Assembly: GCA_035610835.1 (NCBI GenBank)
Contig: CM069443.1
Span: 88,782,690 to 88,846,689, forward strand
Reading direction: 5' to 3'
Source: Ophiura sarsii
Taxonomy: Eukaryota > Echinodermata > Ophiuroidea > Amphilepidida > Ophiuridae
DNA: 64,000 bases
Shown here: piece after piece, positions 11,164 through 21,455 of the stretch
Position numbering within the stretch: position 1 is the first letter of the stretch
Layout: each line of letters starts with the position of its first letter
Translations under genes and position numbers: made by a program
The notes under the pieces: model-generated
Told to the model about the DNA's origin: nothing
The model's input: only the letters and a program-made list of their open reading frames with translations
Database searches by the model: none

Positions 11164-11405
11164 CTTTTTTTATGAAAGAAATTTGAAAAATACCCACCCA
11201 TACACAAGATCCACAAGAAAAGACGACACCAATGCACAACACAGATCAGCTATCGCTGACCAGTAGTGGCTATACTAATCATACTATAAACCGGAATAAG
11301 GCCAAAACTATAGACCGCAAATCAGACAAAATTACCAGATGGCTTAAAGAGACAATCTGGATCTGGAGAAGGGGAGAACACACTGAACAAAGATGAGGGG
11401 GCTTA
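11164..11405 (+). pseudogene. Decayed C-terminal fragment of a Penelope-type (GIY-YIG) retroelement ORF
   Basis: In shifting frames one can read SAIADQ, then ITRWLKETIW, then NTLNKDEGAY. This is the order seen at the C-terminus of GIY-YIG-bearing Penelope-like elements (SAIxxHV ... TTRWxKEAI ... NxDEGAY). At least one frameshift and stops are present. It ends at GGGGGCTTAC, immediately before CAGTAGCGGATCCAGGGGG, a hAT-like terminus, suggesting a later insertion there. Confidence 0.6.
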
Positions 11406-12189
11406 CCAGTAGCGGATCCAGGGGGCGGGGCCTGTGCCAGATTGCACCAAATGGGTTCAAAAATTGAGAAAAAAAATCCACTTGTGAGGGGACACATCTC
11501 CCCTCATACTCCCCCCCCCCCCCCCCCCCGTTCAAACTTTTCAACCATCTAACTTAAATCAAGGAAATATCAGTATATGCTCAACTTCTTTCTTGCATTG
11601 ATACAAACCAAAATATTGATTGGAAAAGAAGAGGTGGCTTTTCAATATAATATTGGTAAAAAGTATACACCAGATCGCACCAAATGGGTTCAACAATTGA
11701 CATTTTTTCCAATTGTGAGGGGGGGAATCCTCTTCATACTCCCCCATGGCCATGTCCACTTTGGTCTGAATATTCAAAAATTAAGCCCCTCTAAAAACAA
11801 TCTGCTTACACACTGCACAACATCTGCGATCAAGTTATGGGAACTACGCCCTCTATGACGACTTCATCTAGCAACAGGAAATCCCTAATTCCTGTTGCCC
11901 TTATTTCATGTTGCCACTAGACAGAGTTTGTGACGCTACTAGTTTAGCAGTGAGACATAACTAAAAATGTGAGTAAACTATATATTCACTATGGACTTTA
12001 TCAAATATGTTTAAGGTTTCTGGTCATGTCTGATTTTGTATTTGTTATACATGTAGAGACGCAGCATGGTAATTGCTTTATTGCAAATTCAGCACAGCGT
12101 GGCAATTGCTGCGTACATGACTGATTTTCAATAAACGACACATGTATTCATTCTTGGCACTCTTAAGACATACAGTACCGTAATATTGT
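11406..12189. other. hAT-like end, C-runs and a local duplication
   Basis: CAGTAGCGGATCCAGGGGG at 11410 looks like a hAT terminus; I could not find its partner end or 8-bp duplication. A segment with GCACCAAATGGGTTCAA and a poly-C run (about 11510-11529) recurs diverged at 11674-11745. The remainder has no gene. Confidence 0.45.
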
Positions 12190-12760
12190 CTTCAAAAACG
12201 AGCGCAGCAAGCAACTTTGTTATCTCTGATAGACTTGCTATCACTGAAGATATTATCTAATTTTGATAGACTTGCTATCTACTGAATATAGCAATTAAGT
12301 TTGATAGACACGCTATCACTGAAAACAGACTTTCTTTGATAGACTTGCTATCTACTGAATATAGCAATTTACTCTGATAGAATTCCTATCTTCTGAAGAT
12401 AGCAACTTGGTGTCTACTGAATATAGCAATTTAGTCTGATAGACTTTCTATCACTGAAGATAGCAACTCATTCTGATAGACTTGCTATCTACTGAAGATA
12501 GCAATTTACTCTGATAGACTTTCTATCACTGAAGAAAGCAACTAATTCTGATAGACTTGCTATATCTACTGAAAATAGCGATTTACTCTGATAGACTTGC
12601 TATCACTGAAGATAGACTTACACTGATATACTTGATATCTACCAAAGATAGCAACGTACTCTAAATAAACCTGATGTTTACTGAATAAAGCAATTTAGTC
12701 TGATAGACTTGCTATCACTGAAGATAACTTATTCTGATAGACTTGCTCTTTCGACCTCAT
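12190..12760. repeat. Degenerate ~35-40-bp tandem repeat
   Basis: The words TCTGATAGACTTGCTATC, ACTGAAGATAGCAA and TTTACTCTGATAGAC recur about fourteen times. Each unit contains the short inverted pair GATAGCAA / TTGCTATC, so units can form small hairpins. No coding potential. Confidence 0.85.
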
Positions 12761-12959
12761 AACACCAACCCTAAACGGATCTTCATGCATCATTGATGCT
12801 CTCGTTTATTTATTTATTTTTTGTTGAAAACATTTGAAACAGAAATCTCAAAAGTATTGTTGTCAAATAAATGCGTCATCAAAACATGTAATTGTTGAAA
12901 TAGCTGAAGCAGTTAAGGTTTTTATTGCTACTGCTACCCGTCGTACCAGAGCCTCTCGC

Positions 12960-13165
12960 GTAAAATGTCAAACAACGAACAATTTAAATCTGCTATCACT
13001 GAGCATGTAGCGGCCACAAAACACAACATAGACAGGGAGGAGGGACATGTAATAGACCGGGAATCGCACAAGACTACTAGATGGCTAAAGGAATGGATCA
13101 GGAGGAGAGACAAGAAATCATGTAACAAGGACAAGGGGGCTTACAAAGTGCATAACATCTATGGT
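12960..13165 (+). pseudogene. C-terminal fragment of a Penelope-type (GIY-YIG) retroelement ORF
   Basis: An open stretch of about 65 codons reads SAITEHVAATKHNIDREEGH, then VIDRESHKTTRWLKEWIRR, then NKDKGAYKVHNIY. This matches the conserved tail of GIY-YIG Penelope-like proteins (SAIxEHV, V-I-D-R-E-S, TTRWLKE, N-x-D-x-GAY). The upstream reverse transcriptase and the GIY-YIG core are missing, so this is a truncated copy. It is better preserved than the related piece at 11164-11405 and in the same orientation. The ATG in this stretch is internal to the original ORF. Confidence 0.7.
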
Positions 13166-13199
13166 TTAAAAGGTGTTTTTAAGGGTTTTCTTTAAATTC

Positions 13200-13590
13200 A
13201 TAGAGCAAGATTGATAGATCTTTGCCATGGTTATTATTCTTATTGTTAGGCCTCTAGTTCAGAAACAGAAATTGCAGATACTTCTCGCACGTTTGGCCAG
13301 CTATCACTATAATGAAAATATGCAAATATGTTTTGTGTGTCCAAAACTGTGTAATAAACTTTCAAATAATGACTTTTAAAACAAGCAAAATAGTTTTAAA
13401 TCGGCAAGAACAAACATTGAATTGGCCAACAAATTACCAATTTTACTGTCCAAGTCGGTGCACTAAGAGGTGGTTTTAAGAATTTCAAAACTATTTGGAA
13501 TATTTTGCTGTATTCTTTTTTCAATAAAATGTGTCCTTGAGCTTGAAATACTTAAAAAAGGCCTAATAATATCATTACCACACACTATGG
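13200..13590. other. No feature recognised
   Basis: AT-rich sequence without a supportable gene, repeat or RNA. Confidence 0.4.
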
Positions 13591-13599
13591 GCCAAGGTA

Positions 13600-14395
13600 C
13601 CAAGTTCAGATAATCAGCTGTTCATGCTTAGTGGAGGAAAGATCAATAAGTGTGTGTATACCACAAGATGGGGTGAACACTAAAACTTGTATGTTTCTTA
13701 TTCTCTGACCAGGAAAATATACCCCAAATTGGGATTTGGACACTCTGGCAAATGGCCCCGGTGTTCTCTCTTTGTATTCAGAGGGGGTAACACATGATCG
13801 TTCCAGGATCTTGAAATACACCCCATATTTGACGGCGTTTGCTAATTTGACCCCCTTTTTCGCACAAAAGTGCAGACACCATTTTTAATTCAAGGACACT
13901 TTCTAAATAGTCCCCCTTTTGGCGCAAAAAACGAGGACACATCTGGTTCAGAATACCCCTTTTTCCTATTCCCAGGACAATTTGATTTGACACAATTCTC
14001 ATTCTATTCTTTCTTCTTTTCGCGGACATTATAGCCTCTCCAACAAACACCCCTAATTGTTTGATATATATTGTTGTGTAACTGTGAAGTGTAAACTGTA
14101 AAGTGTGTAAGCTAATAAGCTTAAGTTTAGTTATTACACTTTTAAACTAATTTACCAAAAAAGCCAACTGATAAAATCACTCACACTGAATACTATTTAC
14201 TACTTCGTAGGCTATTTTTTACTAAAATATTTCAAGTGAAACATATCCCTTTTTCCTATTCCCAGGACAATTTGATTTGACACGATTCTCATTCTATTTT
14301 TTTCTTTTTTTCGCGGACATAGCCTCTCCAAAAAACACCCCTAATTGTTGGATGAAGTGTAAACTGTAAAGTGTGTAAGTTAATAGGCCTAACTG
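13600..14395. repeat. Locally duplicated sequence, two ~150-bp direct copies
   Basis: The block starting CCCTTTTTCCTATTCCCAGG at 13955 and running through ACACCCCTAATTGTTTGAT recurs at 14250. A following word GTGAAGTGTAAACTGTAAAG is also repeated (about 14082 and 14354). Overlapping minus-strand frames at 13606-14050 (71 and 90 codons) carry no recognisable motif and overlap repeats, so I do not call them genes. Confidence 0.6.
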
Positions 14396-14469
14396 TTGTT
14401 TAAAATTCCGTTATCGTGGCAAATCAATTTAATATTTTTAGTCGAACTACATTTTACACAACCTAGCAT

Positions 14470-14745
14470 TAACCCTAACCCACCCGGTGGATTTTCCAAC
14501 GAAATTTTTTTCAAGCGAAAAAAAGCACACACAACAAGAGGTGCCACGCCCCGGGGTTTGAACCCACGACCTCTCGGTTGGCGGGCGGACACTCTACCAA
14601 CTGCGCCACGGGGGGAGCTGTGCTGGGCGAGTGTATTCGCCCAGCTATATAGCCCGGGGCCGTTATTTCAGACAAAAACCTCGGCGCCGGGTGGAACCAG
14701 GATGCTGGGAAATGGGATTTCATGGGATCTGGGGCTGTAAGGGTT
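14470..14745 (-). repeat. tRNA-derived repeat with a Gly-GCC-like head
   Basis: The minus strand at 14541-14615 has GTGGCGCAGTTGGTAGAG (A-box) and GGGTTCAAACCCC (B-box), with anticodon-loop sequence compatible with GCC (Gly). The acceptor stem pairs poorly and the anticodon stem is imperfect, so it is not a working tRNA. Flanking TTAACCCTAA (left) and TAAGGGTTAA (right) form short inverted ends about 285 bp apart. It is probably a SINE or a tRNA pseudogene in a small inverted-repeat element. Confidence 0.55.
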
Positions 14746-14750
14746 AACAC

Positions 14751-15098
14751 AATTGGATATAATTACACAACCTTGTTTAATAATCACACATGGTTGTTTA
14801 AAAAATCTTTTTACACAATGTTTTTTTACACATGAGAATAACACTGCATAAGGCACATAAAGCTAAGACATCGTATCTTTCTTTTTTAAATGATTTGAAA
14901 CAAAATCTCGAATTTGATAGGGCCAATAGCGGTCACATTTAATTTGCTTAATCATTGTGGTTTATATTGTAAATATTTCTTGCCTTGTAAAAGTAGTAAC
15001 CCTTTCACCTTTCGCAAATTAGGGCTTAACCTAATGAACATCAACTATATGGCCCGGTTCTCGGCTTACGCAATCTGTGGTTTGCGTTTGTTAAAGGT
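14751..15098. other. No gene; left flank of the nested insertion
   Basis: AT-rich sequence. It ends with GTTAAAGGT (15090-15098), the left target duplication of the following element. Confidence 0.5.
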
Positions 15099-15607
15099 TA
15101 GGGGGGGGGCTGGGGTACCGCGCCATTTTGCAATATTTTGCGAAATCGATCGTGGTTATCACGTGATACGTATCGTGGAAAAATAATGTACACTGTTTTA
15201 ACGAAATGCACTGTGGGATTGTGTTACCAGCCTAAAATTATAGAAGGCGCAAACCCGGTCGCAAACTTGCTTATATTGAGCCTAGCTATAACAAGCTAAA
15301 AGTGACATCTCTGAATGTATTACCAAAGTGTGAAGTTGTTGGACACACTGGTAAAATGGTTTTACAACAAGTTTTGCTATCATATTATCAAACTGAACTC
15401 AAGTTAAATCACTCTATATCGAGCAATAATATAATTGTTTACGCATTTTAATTGTTTAGACAAAGTTAAATAAATCAAGGATACATTTATGATAGATAAA
15501 TAAATAAAAAGAAAACTATAAACGCATGGGCGGCATTTATAATTGATAAAAATTGACATAACAATGATGTTACATTAATATACCATTAAGTTTAAAAAAT
15601 AGAAAAA

Positions 15608-15682
15608 TAATGGGAATATTCGAACCCGTGATTTCCGATTGCCAAAGACATGGCCAACCTACGCACGCCACAGAGATTTACG
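15608..15682 (-). repeat. tRNA-like sequence 1 inside the 15.1-kb transposon
   Basis: The minus strand reads GTGGCGTGCGTAGGTTGGCC ... ATCACGGGTTCGAATATTCC, with clear pol III-type boxes but no complete cloverleaf. The same sequence is in the copy at about 6918-6992, so it was part of the ancestral element. Confidence 0.55.
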
Positions 15683-15960
15683 ACTGTAATTGTGATAGTT
15701 TTATTATTTAACCATGTCCATTTATTTATAACGAACGGATTTTTATTGTGCCATTTTTGCCAAATGTGTGTGTTGCTCTCGCACAAAATGTGTTTGTAAT
15801 TTGATTATAATTGTTATTTTTAAAAGAACGGTAATTTTTTTTGACATTTTCGAGAGAAAAAAATGGCGTAACCCTGATACGGTAAACGCCAGCAGTGTGG
15901 TGTCCGCGTGGGCAAGCATACAGATGATGCTAAGCAAATCCAGCATATAAAACAAAAAGT

Positions 15961-16035
15961 GCTCCTAATGGGACTCGAACCCACAACCTCTCGCTTTTCA
16001 AGCGACTTCCTTTCCATTACACTAACCGTGCTAAT
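15961..16035 (-). repeat. tRNA-like sequence 2, anticodon loop TTGAAAA (GAA)
   Basis: The minus strand has GGTTAGTGTAATGGAAAGGA, an anticodon arm TCGC-TTGAAAA-GCGA and a T-arm GTGGG-TTCGAGT-CCCAT. The loop would read Phe(GAA). The D-loop style (TTAGTGTAATGG) is not that of animal tRNA-Phe, and acceptor pairing is poor (about 3 of 7). It is probably a tRNA pseudogene or SINE head carried by the transposon rather than a working gene. Confidence 0.5.
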
Positions 16036-16398
16036 TGAAAATATGTAACGCAAATAATTTATTTATATCATGGGTCATGGGTTAATGCACTGTGTTAAAT
16101 TCTACAATCCCGGCCGCCACTCTGTTCAAAGGCACAAAAAAGTGGACTTATTTTATGCTTTTTTTGCAATTCTGGGGTGTGTGGATCGTGTTTTTTATCA
16201 AATTGGTTAGATATCCGTCCATTTTAGAACATCTGAAATTTAAAGTGCACCCACACACCCGGGAAAGTATGCTGCCAAGGGCATATATTTTGCACGTAAA
16301 TCCAATACAAAAGTTCAGAAAATCGACCAAAATATGACGTCATGACCATTGCTTCGAGACAAAATGGCGCGGTACCCCCCCCCCCCCCCCCTAGTTAA

Positions 16399-16763
16399 AG
16401 GTATATTATGTGATCTTTCCAGGGAACGCCCTCAACATCGAAAAAAAAATTAAAGTAGATTTTCTTGCAGATTTACATTTCTGATCATAAATCGTACATA
16501 CATTCCAAGTTACAGGGCGATACGATTCTTAATACTTCAAAATCATGATTTTAGAGTGAAAATATGTCGGATTATCCGACAGTTTATATTTTTCACTCTA
16601 AATTCACTCTAAAACCATGATTTTGAGGTAATTAGGAATCGTATCGCTCTGTAACTTGGAATGTATGTATGATTTATGATCAGAAATGTAAATCTGCAAG
16701 AAAATCTACTTTCTAAAAGAAATTATGAATAGAGGGCGCTCTCTGGAAAAGATCACATAATAT
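16399..16763. mobile_element. Palindromic TTAA MITE, copy 1
   Basis: Nearly the whole 365 bp is an inverted repeat with arms of about 170 bp, centred near 16577 (GTCGGATTATCCGAC). The left terminus AGGTATATTATGTGATCTTT follows TTAA; the right arm ends GATCACATAATAT without the last bases or TTAA. A second copy in opposite orientation lies at 19114-19484. TTAA targeting is shared by piggyBac and Kolobok groups; which one applies is not decided. Its left end was the target of the 15.1-kb transposon. Confidence 0.88.
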
Positions 16764-17416
16764 GCAGACGACGCTGGACATAGGCGTATTCACGAGTATT
16801 CAGGTTAAAATATGCGAACGAGGTTACGTGATCAAGTGAATGGGACGACCGCTTAACAACGGTTTAAATTCAAAAAATAGCATTTACAATTGGGATGAAA
16901 AGCCATCCCGAACGGTTTTGGATTGGAAAATTTTTCTTCTAACCTATGATGAATTTTATGGGGTCATATAATCAAAATCCATTGTTACATTGAAACCAAC
17001 GGAAATTCAAAATTAACGGCCGTTCGTAGCCACCGTCGTCTGATAATATGCCTTTAAATGACACATTAGGATCCTATCGGAACCGTATACGACGTGCGAG
17101 ATAAGTTGGATAGTTTCGTAATTCGGCTCATATGAAAAGTCAGATTTCAATCGCAACCATACTTGGCAACCATTAATTATCTTTGGGTAAAGGGGACTAT
17201 GCTCATGTGGTGTATACAGATTGATCTCTAAAGACAACTACATGACCTTTGACCCCATTTTGCCAACAATTTAAATTGCATTTATTGCTGCTGTTTTGGG
17301 CTCTCGTCTAAACTCAGACTTCAAAATCAGCCAATATTGGTAACAATATTCTTTAGCTAAAGGGGCTTGAGGTGCTCATGGTGTGTAAATATCTTGACCT
17401 CTAATGCCCCTTATAT
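16764..17416. other. No gene recognised
   Basis: Contains the second copy of a dispersed segment shared with 9365-9425 (around 16985-17045). Otherwise unique, with no supportable coding region. Confidence 0.4.
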
Positions 17417-17740
17417 GACCTTTGATCCCTTTCTCTAAATTATACACCTTTCTCCATTATAGACACCTTTCTTTATATTATACGTGTACTTTCTCCATTC
17501 TAGACCCTTTTCTTTATAAATTACACACCTTTCTCCAATCTAGACACCGTTCTTTAAAAATGCACACATTTACCTCAAATGTTCCCTACATGACCTTTGA
17601 CCCCTTTCTCTAAATTATACACCTTTCTCCATTCTAGGCCCCTTTCTCTATATTATACACCTCTCTTCACTTTAGATCCCTTTCTGTAAATTACACACCT
17701 TTCTTTATTCCATTGACCCCTTTCTCTTGTTTTTATATAA
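17417..17740. repeat. Degenerate pyrimidine-rich ~35-40-bp repeat
   Basis: The words ATTATACACCTTTCTCCATT, CTAGACCCCTTTCT and TTACACACCTTTCTCC recur about eight times. Low-complexity, non-coding. Confidence 0.75.
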
Positions 17741-17901
17741 TTATACCTTTTTATCCCCTGGTTTGTAAAACCAGAAGGGGATTTTGTCATCATGTAATGT
17801 GCGTCTGTCTGTCTGTATGTATGTATGTGTAAAACCAGAAGGGGATTTTGTCATCATGTAATGTGCGTCTGTCTGTGCGGGTGTATGTATGTATGTAGGG
17901 G
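17741..17901. repeat. Short direct duplication with TGTATG microsatellite
   Basis: The segment starting TTTGTAAAACCAGAAGGGGA and ending GTGCGTCTGTCTGT occurs twice, about 65 bp apart, followed by (GTAT)n-like sequence. Confidence 0.7.
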
Positions 17902-18324
17902 TGTACTTTTAAGAGGTACATTGTGGGTGTAGATATGAGTATGATTTGACATTGTGGGAGTATTTCGGCATTGTGGGCGTACCCCCACAATGAACAGTTT
18001 CCAAATGGTATATGAGGATACTGTGAACGTGTTAAAAGCAACAACAAATATACCCCCAGAACGATTTGTTTGTTTTGTGTGTGTTATTTGTCATCTTAAA
18101 ACATACACTTTGCCACCCAACTATATGAATGGCGCCATCTATCTTAGTCAACTCCCACAATGTACATACAAAAAATACCCCCACAGTACAAATAATTACC
18201 CCCGTAGTGCACTCCTGTACCAACAAAAAATCCAACTCCCAAAATGCATATTTATACTCATTGTGTACTCCCACAGCGCACAAACACAAATACCCCCGCA
18301 ATGTATCTGGTGCGGGTATTAGTG
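17902..18324 (+). repeat. 423-bp dispersed repeat, copy 1
   Basis: Nearly identical to 62512-62934. Both start at GTACTT-TAAGAGGTACATTG and end at GGTGCGGGTATTAGTG. The interior is rich in ATTGTGGG / CCCACAAT words in both orientations. Matching frames on both strands (122 and 89 codons) are open in both copies, but no motif is recognisable, and high DNA identity alone explains their conservation. The element type is undetermined. Confidence 0.85.
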
Positions 18325-18871
18325 TTTGTTTGTAATCTGGTCAACTTATTTAGAAACATTCTGTTCCAATCTATCCAGTGTGCGGAAATCGAACCCGGAT
18401 AGCTGCGGTTTACATGCATTTGGCGATACCGGAGAGGATAGCCGCAATATTACTTAATAATTTCCACGCGACAGTTGCCAACATTTCGCAAAATGTTTCA
18501 AAAATGTAAAAAATATTGAATTTTATCGCCATATTTGGAATCACCATGAGTAATGCATTAACATAAGTACAAACAAGTCTAGTATTGGTTCAGTAATCCT
18601 TGTGATAGACTTTGAAAGTTGGAAGAAGTTTCTGAAGAAGAAAAAAAAAATCTGTTTTGTAGGCTATATGGTAAAACTAATAGCCGTATGGAAAATGTTA
18701 AGGCATGGTTTGTGTATTACCGTATAAGTTTACAGACAATCTGGTAATCAGTTCAAATCAACTATAGTCCGTCAATGTGAACGCTTCATTAATCTAAAAT
18801 GAATCCCACGATAAGCTGTAATGTAACCGTGACAGAATAACAGAGCTTGTATTTTATTTCAACTTACATGT
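18325..18871. other. No gene recognised
   Basis: A segment near 18368-18440 (GGAAATCGAACCCGG and onward) has a faint minus-strand B-box look, but no tRNA fold could be drawn. The rest is AT-rich unique sequence. Confidence 0.4.
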
Positions 18872-19078
18872 CAAATTCTATAACCTGAAATAGAGGAATA
18901 CATTGAAACCATAGACAGACTTGACTCAAATTCTATAACCTGAAATAGAGGAATACATTGAAACCATAGACAGACTTGACTCAAATTCTATAACCTGAAA
19001 TAGAGGAATACATTGAAACCATAGACAGACTTGACTCAAATTCTATAACCTGAAATAGAGGAATACATTGAAACCATT
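18872..19078. repeat. 55-bp tandem repeat, 3.8 copies
   Basis: The unit starting CAAATTCTATAACCTGAAAT and ending ATAGACAGACTTGACT begins at 18872, 18927, 18982 and 19037. The copies are virtually identical, so the amplification is recent. Confidence 0.97.
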
Positions 19079-19113
19079 TGAATCACACACCCTGAATATG
19101 CTGTTCTAGTTAA

Positions 19114-19484
19114 AGGCATATTATGTGATCTTTTCCAGAGGGCGCCCTCTATTCATGATTTTTTTTAGAAAGTAGATTTTCTTGCAGATTTACATTTCCG
19201 ATCATAAATCATACATACATTCCAAGTTACAGAGCGATACATTCCTAATTACCTCAAAATCATGGTTTTAGAGTGAATTTAGAGTGAAAAATATAAACTG
19301 TCGGAATTCCGACAGTTTATTTTCACTCTAAAACCATGATTTTGAAGTAATTAAGAATCGTATCGCCCTGTAACTTGGAATGTATGCATGATTTATGATC
19401 AGAAATGTAAATCTGCAAGAAAATCTGCTTTCTATTTTTTTTCGATGTTGAGGGCGTTCCCTGGAAAGATCACATAATATACCT
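19114..19484. mobile_element. Palindromic TTAA MITE, copy 2
   Basis: A complete copy flanked by TTAA on both sides (19110-19113 and 19485-19488), with termini AGGCATATTATGTGATCTTT and AAAGATCACATAATATACCT. The arms are about 170 bp around the centre GTCGGAATTCCGAC. It is in opposite orientation to copy 1: the arm with CCAGGGAACGCCCTCAACAT is on the right here and on the left there. Confidence 0.93.
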
Positions 19485-19564
19485 TTAATGAAATGCTTTC
19501 GAACGTATTTTGAAATCTAGAATCTCCAAGAAAATCCACAATGATCATCAATGTCATGTATCTA

Positions 19565-20219
19565 AAGACAGCAAAAAAAGTAACTAGGCTGTTATAAAAG
19601 CACCTATAATTTTAAAATTGTTACTCATATTCTAAAAATGATAATACCAGGAGACGGAAAATTTAATTACGGTGATTTTGACACCTTGTTTGTTAAAATC
19701 GATAGAGTATTGTTGTCGCGGTATGTGCTTACAGATGAAAAGTGTCCATTTCCATTGTTGCAGTAACTCCTATCTGATTCAGAGTAATGAGCCATCGCTA
19801 TTCTACTGACAGTTTGCCCATGGCGATGACCTGTCCTGTCTGTCTTCTCGGACCTTCTGAGCATTTGGAGTTTTAAATTCATCCTTTTTAATTGTAAAGA
19901 AGTACGCCTGTCATCCCCATTAAATTTGTCCTGGATTATGCTAATCAAGTTTACAGCACAACAAGAACAGCTAATCAAAATTACCGCTATTATCTTCATG
20001 CTAAATCAGAGAGATCAATAGGAGTTACTGCAACAATGGAAATGGGCACTTCTCATCTGTAAGCACATACCGCGACAACAATCGATTTTAACAAACAAGG
20101 TGTCAAAATCACCGTAATTTAATTTTCCGTCTCCTGGTATTTTCATTTTTAAAATATGAGTAATAATTATAAAAGTATAGGTGCTTTTACAACAGCCGAG
20201 TTACTTTTTTTGCTGTCTT
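19565..20219. mobile_element. 655-bp TA-flanked fold-back element with ~205-bp arms
   Basis: The arms start AAGACAGCAAAAAAAGTAAC (left) and end GTTACTTTTTTTGCTGTCTT (right), each next to TA. They remain complementary inward to CAATGGAAATGG-type sequence near 19770 and 20012. The unpaired centre of about 240 bp carries most of the minus-strand frame described separately. TA duplication and perfect ends suggest Tc1/mariner-type mobilisation. Confidence 0.85.
19667..19999 (-). CDS. Putative 110-residue secreted product inside a fold-back element
   Basis: The frame begins at ATG 19997-19999 in the unpaired centre of the fold-back and runs into the left arm. Residues 1-22 (MKIIAVILISCSCCAVNLIS and on) look like a signal peptide. 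They are followed by a strongly basic stretch with dibasic sites (DDRR, QLKR, MLRR) and then a Ser/Asn-rich tail encoded by the repeat arm. The change of character at about residue 78 coincides with the start of the terminal repeat, so the first part looks like captured host sequence and the tail like read-through. No acceptor or promoter was identified. Transcription is unproven and I do not recognise the family; a chance frame remains possible. Confidence 0.3.
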   Translation of the reverse strand: MKIIAVILISCSCCAVNLISIIQDKFNGDDRRTSLQLKRMNLKLQMLRRSEKTDRTGHRHGQTVSRIAMAHYSESDRSYCNNGNGHFSSVSTYRDNNTLSILTNKVSKSP

Positions 20220-20221
20220 TA

Positions 20222-21160
20222 TGTTGTAACGACTAACGACTCATTGTGCATATGCGAGTCAATAAATTGTAGCTCAAGTTGAATACATTTTAATATTTGA
20301 TAGAGACTCGGATAAATGTTCCTGGAATCAAGGCAAGTTCTATTTAATATCAATCATCTTGTAAATTAAATGAAAATATAGCTCTTTTAAATAATTTGTA
20401 TATATCCCCTGAGAGCTGGAGCTCAGATTTTCATTGAAGCGTTAAGCCATGTCTGTCGGGTTTTTTTCTTTAAATCCTCACTTTCGTGTCTGAAGTTTTT
20501 TCTTCGTTCTCACTGAACTCTCGACATCTCCCCTCTTCCCTTGCTATAAACCTATGGCACATACACCTAGCACATAAAGTCCCTGACCAGGTGCTTTGAG
20601 GTTGGCTAATTCAAAATATATGATCGGTACCAACAATCTGAGATATACAGTAAATGAGCAAATTTCTTCTCTGCAGTTTGATACCTCATTCAACAAAATC
20701 GAATGGATACTTTTAAAGTTATGTCGATTTCAATGACCGCGCATGCAACAGAAAAGTTGCACTAGGTATAGGAAATCATTGATTTGATTTACAATAGACG
20801 GTAAAAATCAATGTGTTACCGTCTATGGATTTACGCACTGAAAAACTCACAGCTTATCAGCTAAGACTTGTATTTTTCACAGCCAGATACACCCTTTGTC
20901 CACCACAATGCGGTTATCACTAAAGACCCATTCATCTGTCTCGTTCAGATAGCACACAGTTATGACAGTAATCACACACAAATCAATGCTTCCTATGCCT
21001 AGTAGTAGTACCATAAAATACTGTATGAATGTAACAAGTTTCACTTTCAATTGAAAAGAAATTTCCCAAATTAATGGAAAATATATTCAATGGAATGTTT
21101 ATATAGTAACATTGCTAAATAATAAATCAGAAAGTGACGAGACTGTTCACGCATTATTGT
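20222..21160. other. No feature recognised; 3' flank of the peptide gene
   Basis: AT-rich intergenic DNA with no repeat structure or coding frame that I can support. Confidence 0.45.
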
Positions 21161-21402
21161 TTTATTGATGCTTTATTTATTTATCTTCATTCATCATCTC
21201 TGCCGTTGTTTCATCGCGGCATTAGATCCCGTCAGAGATATGTCTTCCGTTATTAACATTTGAATAGGGCGTCGAATATTCGTTACACCACTGGAAGAAT
21301 AAACGTAAATCTTAACTATGGAATAAAGCTATAAATGTATTTCCGTACCCCTATTCAAATGTCAACTACGGGGAAACATTCTCATCCCTGCCACTATGAT
21401 CC

Positions 21403-21455
21403 CTATAGACGATTGTCTAGTACATACCAAATATCTCTAAGCCATGCCACCTCAT
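21403..21455 (-). other. Terminal coding exon of the peptide gene
   Basis: A strong pyrimidine tract and TTGCAG acceptor precede two bases that complete the phase-1 codon, then 16 codons ending in TAG (21403-21405). The 3' UTR probably reaches the AATAAA-type signals around 21161-21181. Confidence 0.72.

Larger units (their letters stand above)
15099..16393. mobile_element. 1.3-kb TIR transposon with 9-bp target duplication and two tRNA-like inserts
   Basis: The ends TAGGGGGGGGGCTGGGGTAC and GGTACCCC...CCCTA are inverted. The repeat continues inward as CGCGCCATTTTG / CAAAATGGCGCG, apart from indels in the G/C run. Both sides are flanked by the identical 9-bp GTTAAAGGT (15090-15098 and 16394-16402). 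No transposase is visible. A 9-bp duplication is typical of Mutator-like elements (an 8-bp reading is possible). Two tRNA-like sequences lie inside on the minus strand. The internal part is related to the inverted, diverged copy at 6745-7385. The insertion target is the terminus of the TTAA MITE that follows. Confidence 0.75.

Noticed and set aside
15961..16035. Functional tRNA-Phe(GAA)
   Set aside because: The D-loop is of another type, acceptor pairing is poor, and the sequence is embedded in a transposon.
17954..18322. 122-codon frame conserved at two loci as a gene
   Set aside because: The two copies are nearly identical DNA duplicates, so conservation of the frame carries no selective information.
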